Origin: Candidatus Pelearchaeum maunauluense
Lineage (GTDB): Archaea; Thermoproteota; Nitrososphaeria_A; Caldarchaeales; Caldarchaeaceae
DNA length: 64,000 nt
Assembly: GCA_030059675.1 (NCBI GenBank)
Contig: JANVYQ010000004.1
Coordinates: 62,001 to 126,000, forward strand
Direction of reading: 5' to 3'
The translations under genes and the position numbers were made by a program. The notes under the pieces are model-generated. The model ran no database searches. It was given only the letters and a program-made list of their open reading frames with translations, and was not told where the DNA came from. Positions within the stretch are counted from its first letter, which is position 1, and each line of letters begins with the position of its first letter. Positions 9,553 through 16,844 of this stretch are shown one piece after another.

Positions 9553-10398
9553 CTATGCCCATCTCTCTAACACTCTAAAAACCTTAGGCGCGGCGTACAT
9601 CGCTACGAATACGACCGCACCGTACATAAAGACTGAAAGCCAGCCGCTTAACGCTTGTGTCAAGTATGCTGGAAGTGAGGAGATTAACGCTCCGATAAGA
9701 AATCTCCTGAGGCGTAGTTTGTTGCTCTTTGTATCTGAAAATAGCTCATGCCCCTTGAGTATGTTTATGCTCGTTATCAACGCTATTAGCGCTGCTCCCA
9801 GCGGGGCGGGTGATGGGTTATTCATGACGAGTCCAGCTAGCGTTGCAGCCGCCGCAAACCCTATGAGAAAAATACCTAGGCTCCTTCCTTCTATGTGCGG
9901 GTTAGCCGCGCGGTAGAGTATGGCAACCACAAAGCCAAACAGAAGGCCTCCCAAGACATCGCCGAGGTAATGCACACCTAGATAAACACGGCTCAGGGCC
10001 ATGAGGCTGGGAATTACTATGGCTGCCGTAAGGAATATCAGCTCACGCCTCTGGAAGAAGAGTAGTGGATAGAATGTGGCTGCCGCCATGGCATGGCCGC
10101 TTGGAAAGCCAAAGCCAGAGGGCCTATACTCAACAAGCCAAAAGTCGGAAGGCGGCCTCTCCATCATGAGCAAGTTCTTGAAAAACCTGTTTGTGATTAC
10201 AGAAACCAGTAATGCGTGGAGGAGGAGAAAACCAAGCCTCCTACTCCAGCACCAGTATATGGCAGTGCATATCAGTAAGTAGGCCGCCTCACTACCTAAC
10301 GCTGACACTGCGAGGAAAAACGGGAAGCCTCCCTCACCGAATAGATGCTGAACAGACAATACCATCTCAGTGGAGAAGAGGGAATCAAGCCATGACAA
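9553..10398 (-). CDS. PAP2-family membrane phosphatase (lipid or polyprenyl phosphate)
   Basis: A polytopic membrane protein of about 280 residues with the three phosphatase motifs: KNLLMMERPPSDFW, FGFPSGHAMA and SRVYLGVHYLGDV. Family members dephosphorylate phosphatidate-like lipids or polyprenyl diphosphate carriers, here plausibly the glycan or isoprenoid lipid carrier. The start is uncertain. An upstream TTG lies inside the opposite-strand tRNA-Leu gene and is unlikely; I place it at a TTG giving MSWLDSLFSTEM, and the ATG 33 bases further in is the alternative. The promoter region is shared with the divergent tRNA. Confidence 0.78.
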   Translation of the reverse strand: MSWLDSLFSTEMVLSVQHLFGEGGFPFFLAVSALGSEAAYLLICTAIYWCWSRRLGFLLLHALLVSVITNRFFKNLLMMERPPSDFWLVEYRPSGFGFPSGHAMAAATFYPLLFFQRRELIFLTAAIVIPSLMALSRVYLGVHYLGDVLGGLLFGFVVAILYRAANPHIEGRSLGIFLIGFAAAATLAGLVMNNPSPAPLGAALIALITSINILKGHELFSDTKSNKLRLRRFLIGALISSLPAYLTQALSGWLSVFMYGAVVFVAMYAAPKVFRVLERWA

Positions 10399-10426
10399 GC
10401 CAATCAGCCAACCCGTAGAAGCTGAC

Positions 10427-10436
10427 AAATTTATAA
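10427..10436 (+). promoter_or_regulatory. TATA-like box for tRNA-Leu
   Basis: AAATTTATAA lies 27-36 bases before the mature 5' end of tRNA-Leu, the normal archaeal TATA-box distance. It also sits close to the 5' end of the divergent PAP2 gene. Confidence 0.55.
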
Positions 10437-10462
10437 CTACGCGCACACCATGCAACGGTGAG

Positions 10463-10580
10463 GCGGGGGTCGCCAAGCCTGGTCAAAACCCATGGCAGAA
10501 GCCAGGCCAAGACCAGCGGCGCAGGGTTCAGGCCCCTGTCCCGAAGGGGTTCGTGGGTTCAAATCCCACCCCCCGCACCA
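10463..10580 (+). tRNA. tRNA-Leu (anticodon CAG) with a predicted 30-nt intron in the D loop
   Basis: Acceptor GCGGGGG pairs with CCCCCGC, followed by A and an encoded CCA. The anticodon arm is CAGGG-TTCAGGC-CCCTG (anticodon CAG), the variable arm is long (class II, as for Leu), and the T arm is GTGGG-TTCAAAT-CCCAC. The D arm is interrupted: about 30 extra bases sit between GGTCAA and the closing GGC of the D stem. Removing roughly 10487-10516 gives a normal 88-nt tRNA. GGTC before the insert pairs with GACC at its 3' end, as in a relaxed bulge-helix-bulge, but the second outer helix is poor, so the exact cut sites are tentative. Confidence 0.88.
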
Positions 10581-10612
10581 AGGCTAACGAGACGCCCATA
10601 ATTCCAATTCTG

Positions 10613-10966
10613 CTAGAAGCTTATTACGTTGTAGTTTTTGCTTACATTCTCAGCTACAACTGTTGCGGCGTCATCCTCTATCACTAATGTCCTGTCTATC
10701 TTTTCTTCTAGGCCGTATGCGCGTATGTTTCCAGCGCATGCCAAGATTGTTATTCCTAGTTGTTGATACTCTTTTAGGAAGTGTTCCACGTTACTGTATC
10801 TCGCGTCGGTTTTGTCTAGGAGCTTAACTCCTGGCCCTAGGAAGAGAATCTTCACCTCTGATAGCATGTTTCCGCGCTTGATTTTGCGCGCGACCCTTAG
10901 GCCTTGTCTTGCGCGTTCGTAGTTTTCGTGGTCTGATAATATTATTATGAGTAGCTTGTCCGTCAT
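10613..10966 (-). CDS. DsrE-like family protein
   Basis: A 117-residue small alpha/beta protein. KLLIIILSDHENYERARQGLRVARKIK followed by VKILFLGPGVKLL and LGITILACAGNIRAYG is the pattern of DsrE/DsrF-like proteins, with a cysteine (in LACAGN) at the place where sulfur carriers have their active Cys. Such proteins act in sulfur relay or are of unknown function in archaea. No sulfur oxidation genes are nearby, so the role is open. Lies between tRNA-Leu and the THUMP gene. Confidence 0.6.
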   Translation of the reverse strand: MTDKLLIIILSDHENYERARQGLRVARKIKRGNMLSEVKILFLGPGVKLLDKTDARYSNVEHFLKEYQQLGITILACAGNIRAYGLEEKIDRTLVIEDDAATVVAENVSKNYNVISF

Positions 10967-10996
10967 GGTTCTCGGTTTACGCGGGTTGTTGCGTAT

Positions 10997-11521
10997 TTAT
11001 GGGTTGGTCTGCTTGGTGGTGCTTAGTATCTGCTCAGGCTTTATGACCGCTATACCCGTGGCGCCCCCCAAGACTTCTATCAGGACTATCCACTCGGGGT
11101 TCTCTAAGCTGACCTTCCTATCCACGTTGCTCGCCGCCGCTTCTATTATCTCCCTGCTGGAGAGCTTCGTATGGCGTTTCTCGACTGTAACCCTGTAGGT
11201 GGCGTTCTCGGGTATTTTGCTGGCCAGCTTCTTAACAGCCTCAGCTACCCTCTCGGGCCTGGTCTCCACTACCTCTTCTATTGGGATTAGCCGCATGAGA
11301 TAGCTAATTCTCCATGGTTCTTTCTCCAGTATTGTACGCACCTGCTCTATTACGTTGAAGGGGTCTAGGCTTGTGTTTGCTGTGAGAAGCCCAGCTATGC
11401 GTGTCATGTTTATGCTTGGGTTTTCATCCCCCAGTGAGCGGAGCAGCTCACCCAGCTCCGTTGCTGCCAGCGGCTCCTGGCCTCGGAGCGACGTTGCTAT
11501 AAGGTTAAAACGCTCAACCAC
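10997..11521 (-). CDS. THUMP-domain RNA-binding protein, Tan1-like
   Basis: A 174-residue protein consisting essentially of one THUMP domain: FNLIATSLRGQEPLAATELGELL, then IRTIL-like VRTILEKEPWRISYLMRLIPIEEVVET and the C-terminal ENATYRVTVEKRHTKLSSREIIEAAAS...VSLENPEWIVLIEVLG. In archaea and eukaryotes stand-alone THUMP proteins of this type (Tan1) present tRNA to the Kre33/TmcA acetyltransferase that makes N4-acetylcytidine. The acetyltransferase itself is not in the window. Divergent from the crenactin operon. Confidence 0.78.
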   Translation of the reverse strand: MVERFNLIATSLRGQEPLAATELGELLRSLGDENPSINMTRIAGLLTANTSLDPFNVIEQVRTILEKEPWRISYLMRLIPIEEVVETRPERVAEAVKKLASKIPENATYRVTVEKRHTKLSSREIIEAAASNVDRKVSLENPEWIVLIEVLGGATGIAVIKPEQILSTTKQTNP

Positions 11522-11612
11522 GCTCTTAACATGATACGAGCCTATAATATACCCTTAAGCCCTCCCCTCTCGGAAAGGATTTTAACCACAGCTCCGCCAA
11601 TACCTAGAAGAA

Positions 11613-12290
11613 GTGGCAGGCTTGGTGCCGCGGCGGATACTCTTCACCAGGCTTATTGACTTTATGGCTAGTCAGGGTTATAGGGTTGTTGACGAGTCTA
11701 TTGGTGAGGGGTTTATACGGTTTAGGGACTCTAGCCGCGAGGTTGTGCTGCGCGTTGTTGAGGATACAAGCCGCGATGAGGTTCTCTCAACCGTCATACA
11801 AGCAGCATTTGACGCGGCTTCGGGAAAGGCTGCGTATGTTGCAATGCCTATAGAGCTTGTCTCAAAGATAGGCGACCATGCCTTCAGGATACACCGAATA
11901 GGTGTGTTGGTCTATGACAGCCATAGCGTTTTTGAGCTTGTAAGCGGCGAGCCACGCGGCAAGGCTAAACAAGCAGCAATCAACAAGGAAGATAGGAATG
12001 ACGAGCGCTTCGCCGTTATGCTGGAATCACTCTCGGCGCGATTGACGCGGCTTGAGGAGGCTATGGCGCGCCTCGCGCTCCTTGACGAGCTTAGGACGCG
12101 GCTAGACATCTTGGAGGGTATGGTCCTAAGCCAGAAGACGCGGAAGGCTGTAGAGGAGGAAAGGTCTGGTAAGCCTGCGCAGGTGGAGGTAGTTAAAGAG
12201 CCCGTGGAGCATGCTGAAACAGGGAGAGAGCTTCCCTCATTCCTCAGGGAAAACCCCTGGCTGGACATACTTTCGGGCAAGTCTTCATAA
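11613..12290 (+). CDS. crenactin-operon protein, candidate arcadin-2-like regulator
   Basis: A 225-residue protein of no family I recognise by sequence. Residues 1-115 look like a compact alpha/beta domain (RRILFTRLIDFMASQGYRVV ... AAYVAMPIELVSKI ... IGVLVYDS), residues 125-170 are a heptad-rich helix, 170-205 a charged linker, and the last 18 residues (LPSFLRENPWLDILSGK) an isolated amphipathic peptide. It is followed after 36 bases by crenactin and probably shares its transcript; GATTTTAACC upstream is a plausible TATA region. In Pyrobaculum, arcadin-2 binds crenactin through a C-terminal helix, and this layout invites that comparison. The functional link is inference. Confidence 0.5.
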   Translation: MAGLVPRRILFTRLIDFMASQGYRVVDESIGEGFIRFRDSSREVVLRVVEDTSRDEVLSTVIQAAFDAASGKAAYVAMPIELVSKIGDHAFRIHRIGVLVYDSHSVFELVSGEPRGKAKQAAINKEDRNDERFAVMLESLSARLTRLEEAMARLALLDELRTRLDILEGMVLSQKTRKAVEEERSGKPAQVEVVKEPVEHAETGRELPSFLRENPWLDILSGKSS

Positions 12291-12326
12291 CCTTAAAACA
12301 GGCTTTAGCTGCTGCTTTATGCTGGG

Positions 12327-13601
12327 TTGTTTGAGGAGGAGTATAAGCGGCGGTATGTATTCGGCGCCGACTATGGGACTAGCGACTTTAAGTACGGCCC
12401 CATAACGCAGGGAGAGAAGCCACTCGTCGTTGAGAATCGCGGCTATTTTCCAGAGCCATCTATTGTAGCGAGCATACTGGGCACTGTCAGGGAGGTGGTC
12501 GTCGGTAAGGATGTGCCGCTCTTCCTTGAGAGTGGCGCAGACCTTGCCACGCGGCTGGTCTATCCAATGAGGAGCGGGACTATTGCTAAAGATGATTCCC
12601 GCTCGTGGAGGGTGATTAAGGAGCTTACGCTTATGGCTCTAAAGGAGTTTAGGCCAGGAGGCTTCGGCTTCAGAGGCTTCTACCTGGTGGCAGCCCTCTC
12701 AGCCATAGCCCCGCGCTACATGTATGAGACGCTCTTCGAGATTTATCGCGAGATAGCGCGTGAGGATAACTTGATTCACTCAGCCACAATCATACCACAG
12801 CCCCTCGCCGTTGCGATTGCCCATAAGACTACCTCCTGCGTTGTTGTTGAGAGTGGACATGGGAATACGCAGGTTGCCCCAATATCACGCGCCCCTATTA
12901 GGGGCGCTGTTGTCGCGCTCAACAGGGGTGGGAGCGAAGCCAACGCCATAACCGCTGAGATACTTAAAGACGCTGGTTATGGCGACCTAGCGCGCGAGGA
13001 AGCGCTTGTACGACGGGTAAAGGAGAACCTAGGGCTCCTCCCACTAGACCTAGACCGCGCAATCTCATACGCCAAGTCAAACCCAGAAGCGGTAAGAGCG
13101 GTCTATCAAGTTCCTGGCACTAGGATAAAGATAGACCTAGGAGAGAACTCTTGGGCCAGGTTCCTGATAGGCGAATATGTCTTCGACCCTAATCACGAGT
13201 TGTTCCAGAGCTATTTTAGGCGTGGCATGCCTAGGCCGCGCGATGCTAAGGTTGGTGATATAGTGTTCTATGGGATGCTCAACCTGGCTGACACGATAAT
13301 CACCTCTATAGAGCGCTGCCCCGTGGAGCTTCAGCCCCACCTCTACGGGCAGGTCATCCTCTCTGGCGGGAACTTCTCGTGGAGGCCGCCAGAGGGCTTG
13401 AAGGGCATAGCGGTTGACGCCGAGACCAAGCTAAGCCGCATGCTACGCCAGCGCGGAGTGGAGAATGCTAAAGTCACGTTATCCCCAGAGCCTCAATACG
13501 CAGTATGGCGCGGCTGCATCGTCTTTGGGTACGCAGTACCAGCGAACTACCAGTGGAGTTGGGAGAGGATGGAAGGCTGGATAAACCTAACCAAAACATA
13601 G
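12327..13601 (+). CDS. crenactin (archaeal actin homologue)
   Basis: A 424-residue actin-fold protein starting at TTG. Phosphate 1 is FGADYGTSDFKYGP (residues 12-25) and phosphate 2 is VVVESGHGNTQVAPIS near 173. TIIPQPLAVAIAHK, VALNRGGSEANAITAEILKD, GYVFDPNHEL-like EYVFDPNHELF, VILSGGNFSWR and SEPQYAVWRGC-type PEPQYAVWRGCIVFGYA match Pyrobaculum crenactin closely from memory. It polymerises into actin-like double filaments in its studied relative and is linked to cell shape. Found with the upstream candidate arcadin-2-like gene. The stop codon abuts the structured RNA element downstream. Confidence 0.93.
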   Translation: MFEEEYKRRYVFGADYGTSDFKYGPITQGEKPLVVENRGYFPEPSIVASILGTVREVVVGKDVPLFLESGADLATRLVYPMRSGTIAKDDSRSWRVIKELTLMALKEFRPGGFGFRGFYLVAALSAIAPRYMYETLFEIYREIAREDNLIHSATIIPQPLAVAIAHKTTSCVVVESGHGNTQVAPISRAPIRGAVVALNRGGSEANAITAEILKDAGYGDLAREEALVRRVKENLGLLPLDLDRAISYAKSNPEAVRAVYQVPGTRIKIDLGENSWARFLIGEYVFDPNHELFQSYFRRGMPRPRDAKVGDIVFYGMLNLADTIITSIERCPVELQPHLYGQVILSGGNFSWRPPEGLKGIAVDAETKLSRMLRQRGVENAKVTLSPEPQYAVWRGCIVFGYAVPANYQWSWERMEGWINLTKT

Positions 13602-13699
13602 CCGTTAGGGTCTCAAAGTGGTAAAGAAACTTCGAGCCCGCTGAACTGTGATGATTGGTGGACCGACAGAGCTTTCCCCACGGGGATACCCTAACGGCT
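13600..13699 (+). ncRNA. putative structured RNA, family unknown
   Basis: A perfect 12-bp inverted repeat (AGCCGTTAGGGT and ACCCTAACGGCT) encloses 76 bases. Inside, GTGG/CCAC and AAAG/CTTT can extend the rod. Near the apex, CTG-TGATGA-TTGG and CC-GA-CAG can form a kink-turn (box C-like UGAUGA opposite GA), the motif bound by L7Ae in archaeal H/ACA and C/D RNAs. I could not assign it to tRNA (no T arm), 5S rRNA (too short, motifs absent) or a full C/D guide (no outer boxes). It begins at the crenactin stop codon and may be processed from that transcript. Strand is assumed from the UGAUGA motif. Confidence 0.45.
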
Positions 13700-13917
13700 G
13701 CGAAAATAAACTACTGCTCTTCTCTCTAATATTTCTTTTTATATCTAATGGTTTTAGGCTGTTTTCTTGGATGCTTCACATATCTGGAATCTTAACGCCT
13801 TGGCTATCCTAGGCATTGTTTGCGTTGTGTGGGCATCACAGCTTTATGAAAGTGCGTAAGGTATTTGGAGAGTATTAGTACGTAGCGATTGCCCGTTCTG
13901 GCATAGTCCGAAATATA
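13700..13917 (+). other. intergenic stretch with a T-rich run and a possible 30-residue membrane peptide
   Basis: A pyrimidine-rich segment including TTTCTTTTT near 13731-13739 may end the crenactin transcript. A short frame at 13767-13859 starting at TTG would encode a 30-residue peptide with one hydrophobic segment (ALAILGIVCVVWA) and ends in TAA; coding is doubtful. Nothing else stands out. Confidence 0.2.
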
Positions 13918-14011
13918 TGCGGCCGGCGGGATTTGAACCCGCGACTTTGGGGCGTGCCCCTTCAGCTTGGGGTCGGGGCCCCCACGTCCTGCCTGGCTAG
14001 ACCACGGCCGC
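13918..14011 (-). tRNA. tRNA-Gly (anticodon CCC, tentative) with a 20-nt canonical intron
   Basis: Acceptor GCGGCCG pairs with CGGCCGC plus A73; CCA is not encoded. T arm GCGGG-TTCAAAT-CCCGC, D arm with TCTAGCCAGGCAGGA. Anticodon stem TGGGG/CCCCA. A 20-base intron (13954-13973) fits position 37/38: bulge CGA, a 4-bp helix GCCC/GGGC, bulge ACG and the anticodon stem as outer helix. The spliced loop reads GCCCCGG, giving anticodon CCC, which agrees with the Gly-like acceptor. Position 33 would be C rather than the near-universal U, so identity is not certain. Confidence 0.8.
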
Positions 14012-14035
14012 TCTAGGGTGTTGTTTCTAGGCAAC

Positions 14036-14047
14036 GGTATTTAAAAG
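14036..14047 (-). promoter_or_regulatory. TATA-like box for the tRNA-Gly gene
   Basis: On the minus strand CTTTTAAATACC lies 25-36 bases before the tRNA 5' end, the expected TATA-box distance in archaea. Confidence 0.5.
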
Positions 14048-14064
14048 TAGCAGCCACCTTTTTC

Positions 14065-15730
14065 TCATGTCTTTAGGGTAGCTTTAAGCTCTGAGATGCG
14101 TGCCTCTATCTCCTCGTTGGAGAGCTTCCTAAACAGGGGCTTCGGCTCCCTTATCCTATGCCCTGGCCTTATATCGGCGTATATGTCGCTCCACTTGGGC
14201 GGGCTCGGCAGGTTAAGATACTCACGCGTCCTCTCGGCGGTGAAGGGTAGGAAGGGATAGGATAGGACGGAGAGAGCATTAACTATACGCAGTGCATAAA
14301 ATATCGTGGAGGGCGCGTTCTCCTTATTCCTCCAAGGCTCCTTTTCGTTCAGAAATCTATTCCCCTGTTGGGCCAGGTCTAGGACGGTCTTCATCCCGTC
14401 CCTAAACTCGCAGCGCTCAAGATGCTGCTCAACACGCTGGGCTGCCTCGCCTATCCACCCACCAACAACTTCTGCGTCCCGCTCATCATCCGCCTCTGGA
14501 ACAACGCCGCCAAACATGTTCCAAGTAAACGATAGAACTCGGTGAATGAAGTTGGCCAACGTCCCTATCAACTCGCTATTAACACGGAGCTGAAAATCAC
14601 GCCACCTGAAGTCCGTGTCCTTCCCCTCGGGGGCTGTCACGAGAGCGTAGAACCTTATGAGGTCTGGGTCAAAATACTTCAGCATTTCATGAAGCCATAC
14701 AGCCCACCCGCGGCTGGTGGAGATCTTCTGTCCCTCAAGATTAACAAACTCATTAACGACTACGTTGTACGGTAGTATATAATCACCATGCGCTATGAGG
14801 ATTGCTGGGAAGAGTATGGTGTGGAAGAAGAGGTTGTCCTTCCCTATGAAACAGTATAGTTTAGTTTCCTTATCAAGCCAATACCTGCGCCAGGCGTCTG
14901 GCTCTCCCCTCTCCTCAGCCCAGTCGCGGGTTGCAGATACGTATCCAAGTAGGTTCTCAACCCAGTTGTATAGCACCTGCCCCTCGGCGCCTGGGAAGGG
15001 GGCTGGCGGCCCCCAGTCATAGTCGCGTGTAATGTCCTTGTCGCGCAGCCCCTCCCGCTCAAGCCACGAGATAGTCTTATTATAGGTGGACTTCCTCCAG
15101 TAGGTTTTGGGCCTAACATACTCCAGAACCTTCTCGGTGAGTGCTGAGAGCTTGAGGAAGAAGTGGGTCTTCTCAACTATCTCTGGCTTGGCTCCGCAGA
15201 TGCTGCACTTGGGGTCTCGTAGCTCAAAAGCCTCGTAGAAGCTTCCGCACACCTCACAGACATCGCCGTACTGCTCTGGAGCGCCGCATACTGGGCAGGA
15301 GCCTTTAACAAACCTGTCTGGGAGAACTTTCTTATCCACCGGGCAGTACCACTGCTTTATCTCCTTGGGGTAGATGTAGCCCTTCTCCCAGAGACGGCGG
15401 TAGAACTCCTCAACGGTTTTGTAGTGTATTAGCTTTGAGGTTCTGGAGAAGATGTCAAAGCTTATCCCCAGCTTCTCAAACGTCTCCTTCTGCTGTGGGT
15501 ATGTGAGGTCGCATAGCTGCTGAGGCGTTAGCCCGCGTCTAAGCGCCTCTAACACGATGCTGGAAGCGTTCTCATCAGTTCCGCAGACAAATAATGTATC
15601 GTTCCCCCTTATCCTGTTGTATCTGGCGAATACATCCGCGGGTAGGTAAGCTCCTGCTAGATGACCAAAGTGCCTAGGAGCGTAGCTGTATGGAAGTGCT
15701 GCCGTGATTAGCGTCTTTAGGGCTTTTCAC
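14065..15730 (-). CDS. metG: methionyl-tRNA synthetase, start codon one base out of frame
   Basis: Class I synthetase charging tRNA-Met. The coding frame carries LITAALPYSYAPRHFGHLAG (HFGH is the HIGH motif), CGTDENASS, zinc knuckles (CPVDKK...CPVCGAPEQYGDVCEVCG...CSICG), WVENLLGYVSA and GQKISTSRG (KMSKS). The frame with the HIGH motif has no ATG/GTG/TTG between its upstream stop and that motif. The nearest start, GTG at 15730-15728 with GAGGT upstream, is one base out of frame; an AAAA run right after it would restore the frame if it were AAA. Sequencing error, frameshifting or a non-standard start are all possible. No C-terminal tRNA-binding extension. Confidence 0.9.
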
Positions 15731-15825
15731 CCTAGAGCACTACCTCGTCCTCAGTCTTATTTTTGCCTTACGTCATGGTATGGGGAGGGTTCTTAAACCC
15801 CCAAAGCATGTTTGGCCTCTTGGGC

Positions 15826-16002
15826 ATGGGGGGCAGCAAGATTAGGCGCTGTAAGGTGTGCGGGGCTTATACGCTTAAGGAGCGCTGCCCCTCCTGCGGC
15901 GGCGAAACGGCAAGCCCACACCCACCCCCATTCTCCCTAGATGACAAATATCTGGATATACTCGTGCGCGTGAGACAGAAGAGGCGTGCTGAGGGTATAT
16001 AA
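15826..16002 (+). CDS. nop10: H/ACA RNP protein Nop10
   Basis: A 58-residue zinc-ribbon protein: IRRCKVCGAYTLKERCPSCG supplies four cysteines, followed by the family's conserved HPPPFSLDDKY. Nop10 supports Cbf5 in RNA-guided pseudouridylation. The ATG giving MGGSKIRRC was chosen because Nop10 starts just before the first CxxC and TTCTTAAAC lies about 30 bases upstream, consistent with a leaderless message. A longer reading from upstream codons is less likely. The downstream PAC2 gene next to nop10 is an arrangement also known in other archaea. Confidence 0.85.
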   Translation: MGGSKIRRCKVCGAYTLKERCPSCGGETASPHPPPFSLDDKYLDILVRVRQKRRAEGI

Positions 16003-16088
16003 AGAGAGCTCCCAACCCAGGCGATAAGATTGGGTTAAGGAGATAAATAGCTGGGGGTATCGTTAATGCGTAGCAGGGTTGGTTAGGG

Positions 16089-16844
16089 TTGGAGACCCGT
16101 ATAATCACGTTTGATGGCTCCGAGACTAAGGCAAGTATAGTGATAGAAGCATCTCCCACACCAGGGGCTGCTGGGCTTATCGCTGGAAACTTCCTCATAG
16201 AGAGCCTTGAGGCTAAGAAGGTTGCTGAGGTTGTCTCGCCGTTTTTCCCGCAGATAAGCCTGATAAACGACCAGGGGATAGCATCACGGCCAAAGATTGA
16301 GATATACATAGCTGACGTGCAGGGAAGGAAGATTCTCCTGATGTCTAGGAATTTTCCAGTAGAGAGTAATGAGGGCAGCCATATCCTTGCGCGTAAGCTC
16401 TACGAGTTTCTGGCTGAGCGTGGCGTGGTTGAGTATTATGTTTTTGCCAGCGGCAGGATAACGGGAGAGCGCGGTGTGTATGTCTCATCAACAAGTATTG
16501 ATGAGGTAAAGTCATTCCTCGCGGCGGGGGCTAGGCTCTCCCCCTCACTGGAAAGCCTGCCTGTGGATAAGCTCACAGGGTTCTTGATGATGTTCTTCGC
16601 CCGCGAGAAGAAGCGAGTATTCCTACTGCTCTCAGACACGCCCTCATACTTCCCAGACCCGCTCGCGGCCCGCCGCCTGCTAGAGGTGTTCTCACGAGGC
16701 ACGCAGCTCCAGCTAGACTTCTCAAAGCTTGATGCTGAGATTGAGAAGCAGCGCCGCGTTATGGAGGAGGTGGAGCAGGGCGCCCTAGGGCTTGCTGGCG
16801 AGCGGGAGGAGAAATCATCCAGAGAGCCGTTCTACATCGGCTAG
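16089..16844 (+). CDS. PAC2-family proteasome assembly chaperone-like protein
   Basis: A 251-residue protein starting at TTG. SPTPGAAGLIAGNFLIESLEAKKVAEV with FFPQISLINDQGIASRPKIEIY is the conserved PAC2 (PbaA/PbaB, DUF75) N-terminal block; the C-terminal 50 residues form a charged helix (AEIEKQRRVMEEVEQ) and end in a short REPFYIG tail that could act like an HbYX-type anchor, which is a guess. Members help assemble or bind the 20S proteasome. Stop shares CTAG with aglB. Confidence 0.82.
   Translation: METRIITFDGSETKASIVIEASPTPGAAGLIAGNFLIESLEAKKVAEVVSPFFPQISLINDQGIASRPKIEIYIADVQGRKILLMSRNFPVESNEGSHILARKLYEFLAERGVVEYYVFASGRITGERGVYVSSTSIDEVKSFLAAGARLSPSLESLPVDKLTGFLMMFFAREKKRVFLLLSDTPSYFPDPLAARRLLEVFSRGTQLQLDFSKLDAEIEKQRRVMEEVEQGALGLAGEREEKSSREPFYIG

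Noticed and set aside
10399..10476. Longer PAP2 protein starting inside tRNA-Leu
   Set aside because: It would cross the tRNA promoter; family members start about where the shorter reading begins.
10370..10687. Plus-strand reading across tRNA-Leu
   Set aside because: It is created by the tRNA and its flanks and resembles no protein.
13600..13699. 5S rRNA or tRNA identity for the structured element
   Set aside because: Too short for 5S and lacking its conserved loops; no T arm or CCA end for a tRNA.
13954..13973. tRNA-Phe reading (GAA preceded by U) inside the minus-strand tRNA near 14 kb
   Set aside because: No matching anticodon stem can be formed around it; these bases belong to the intron.
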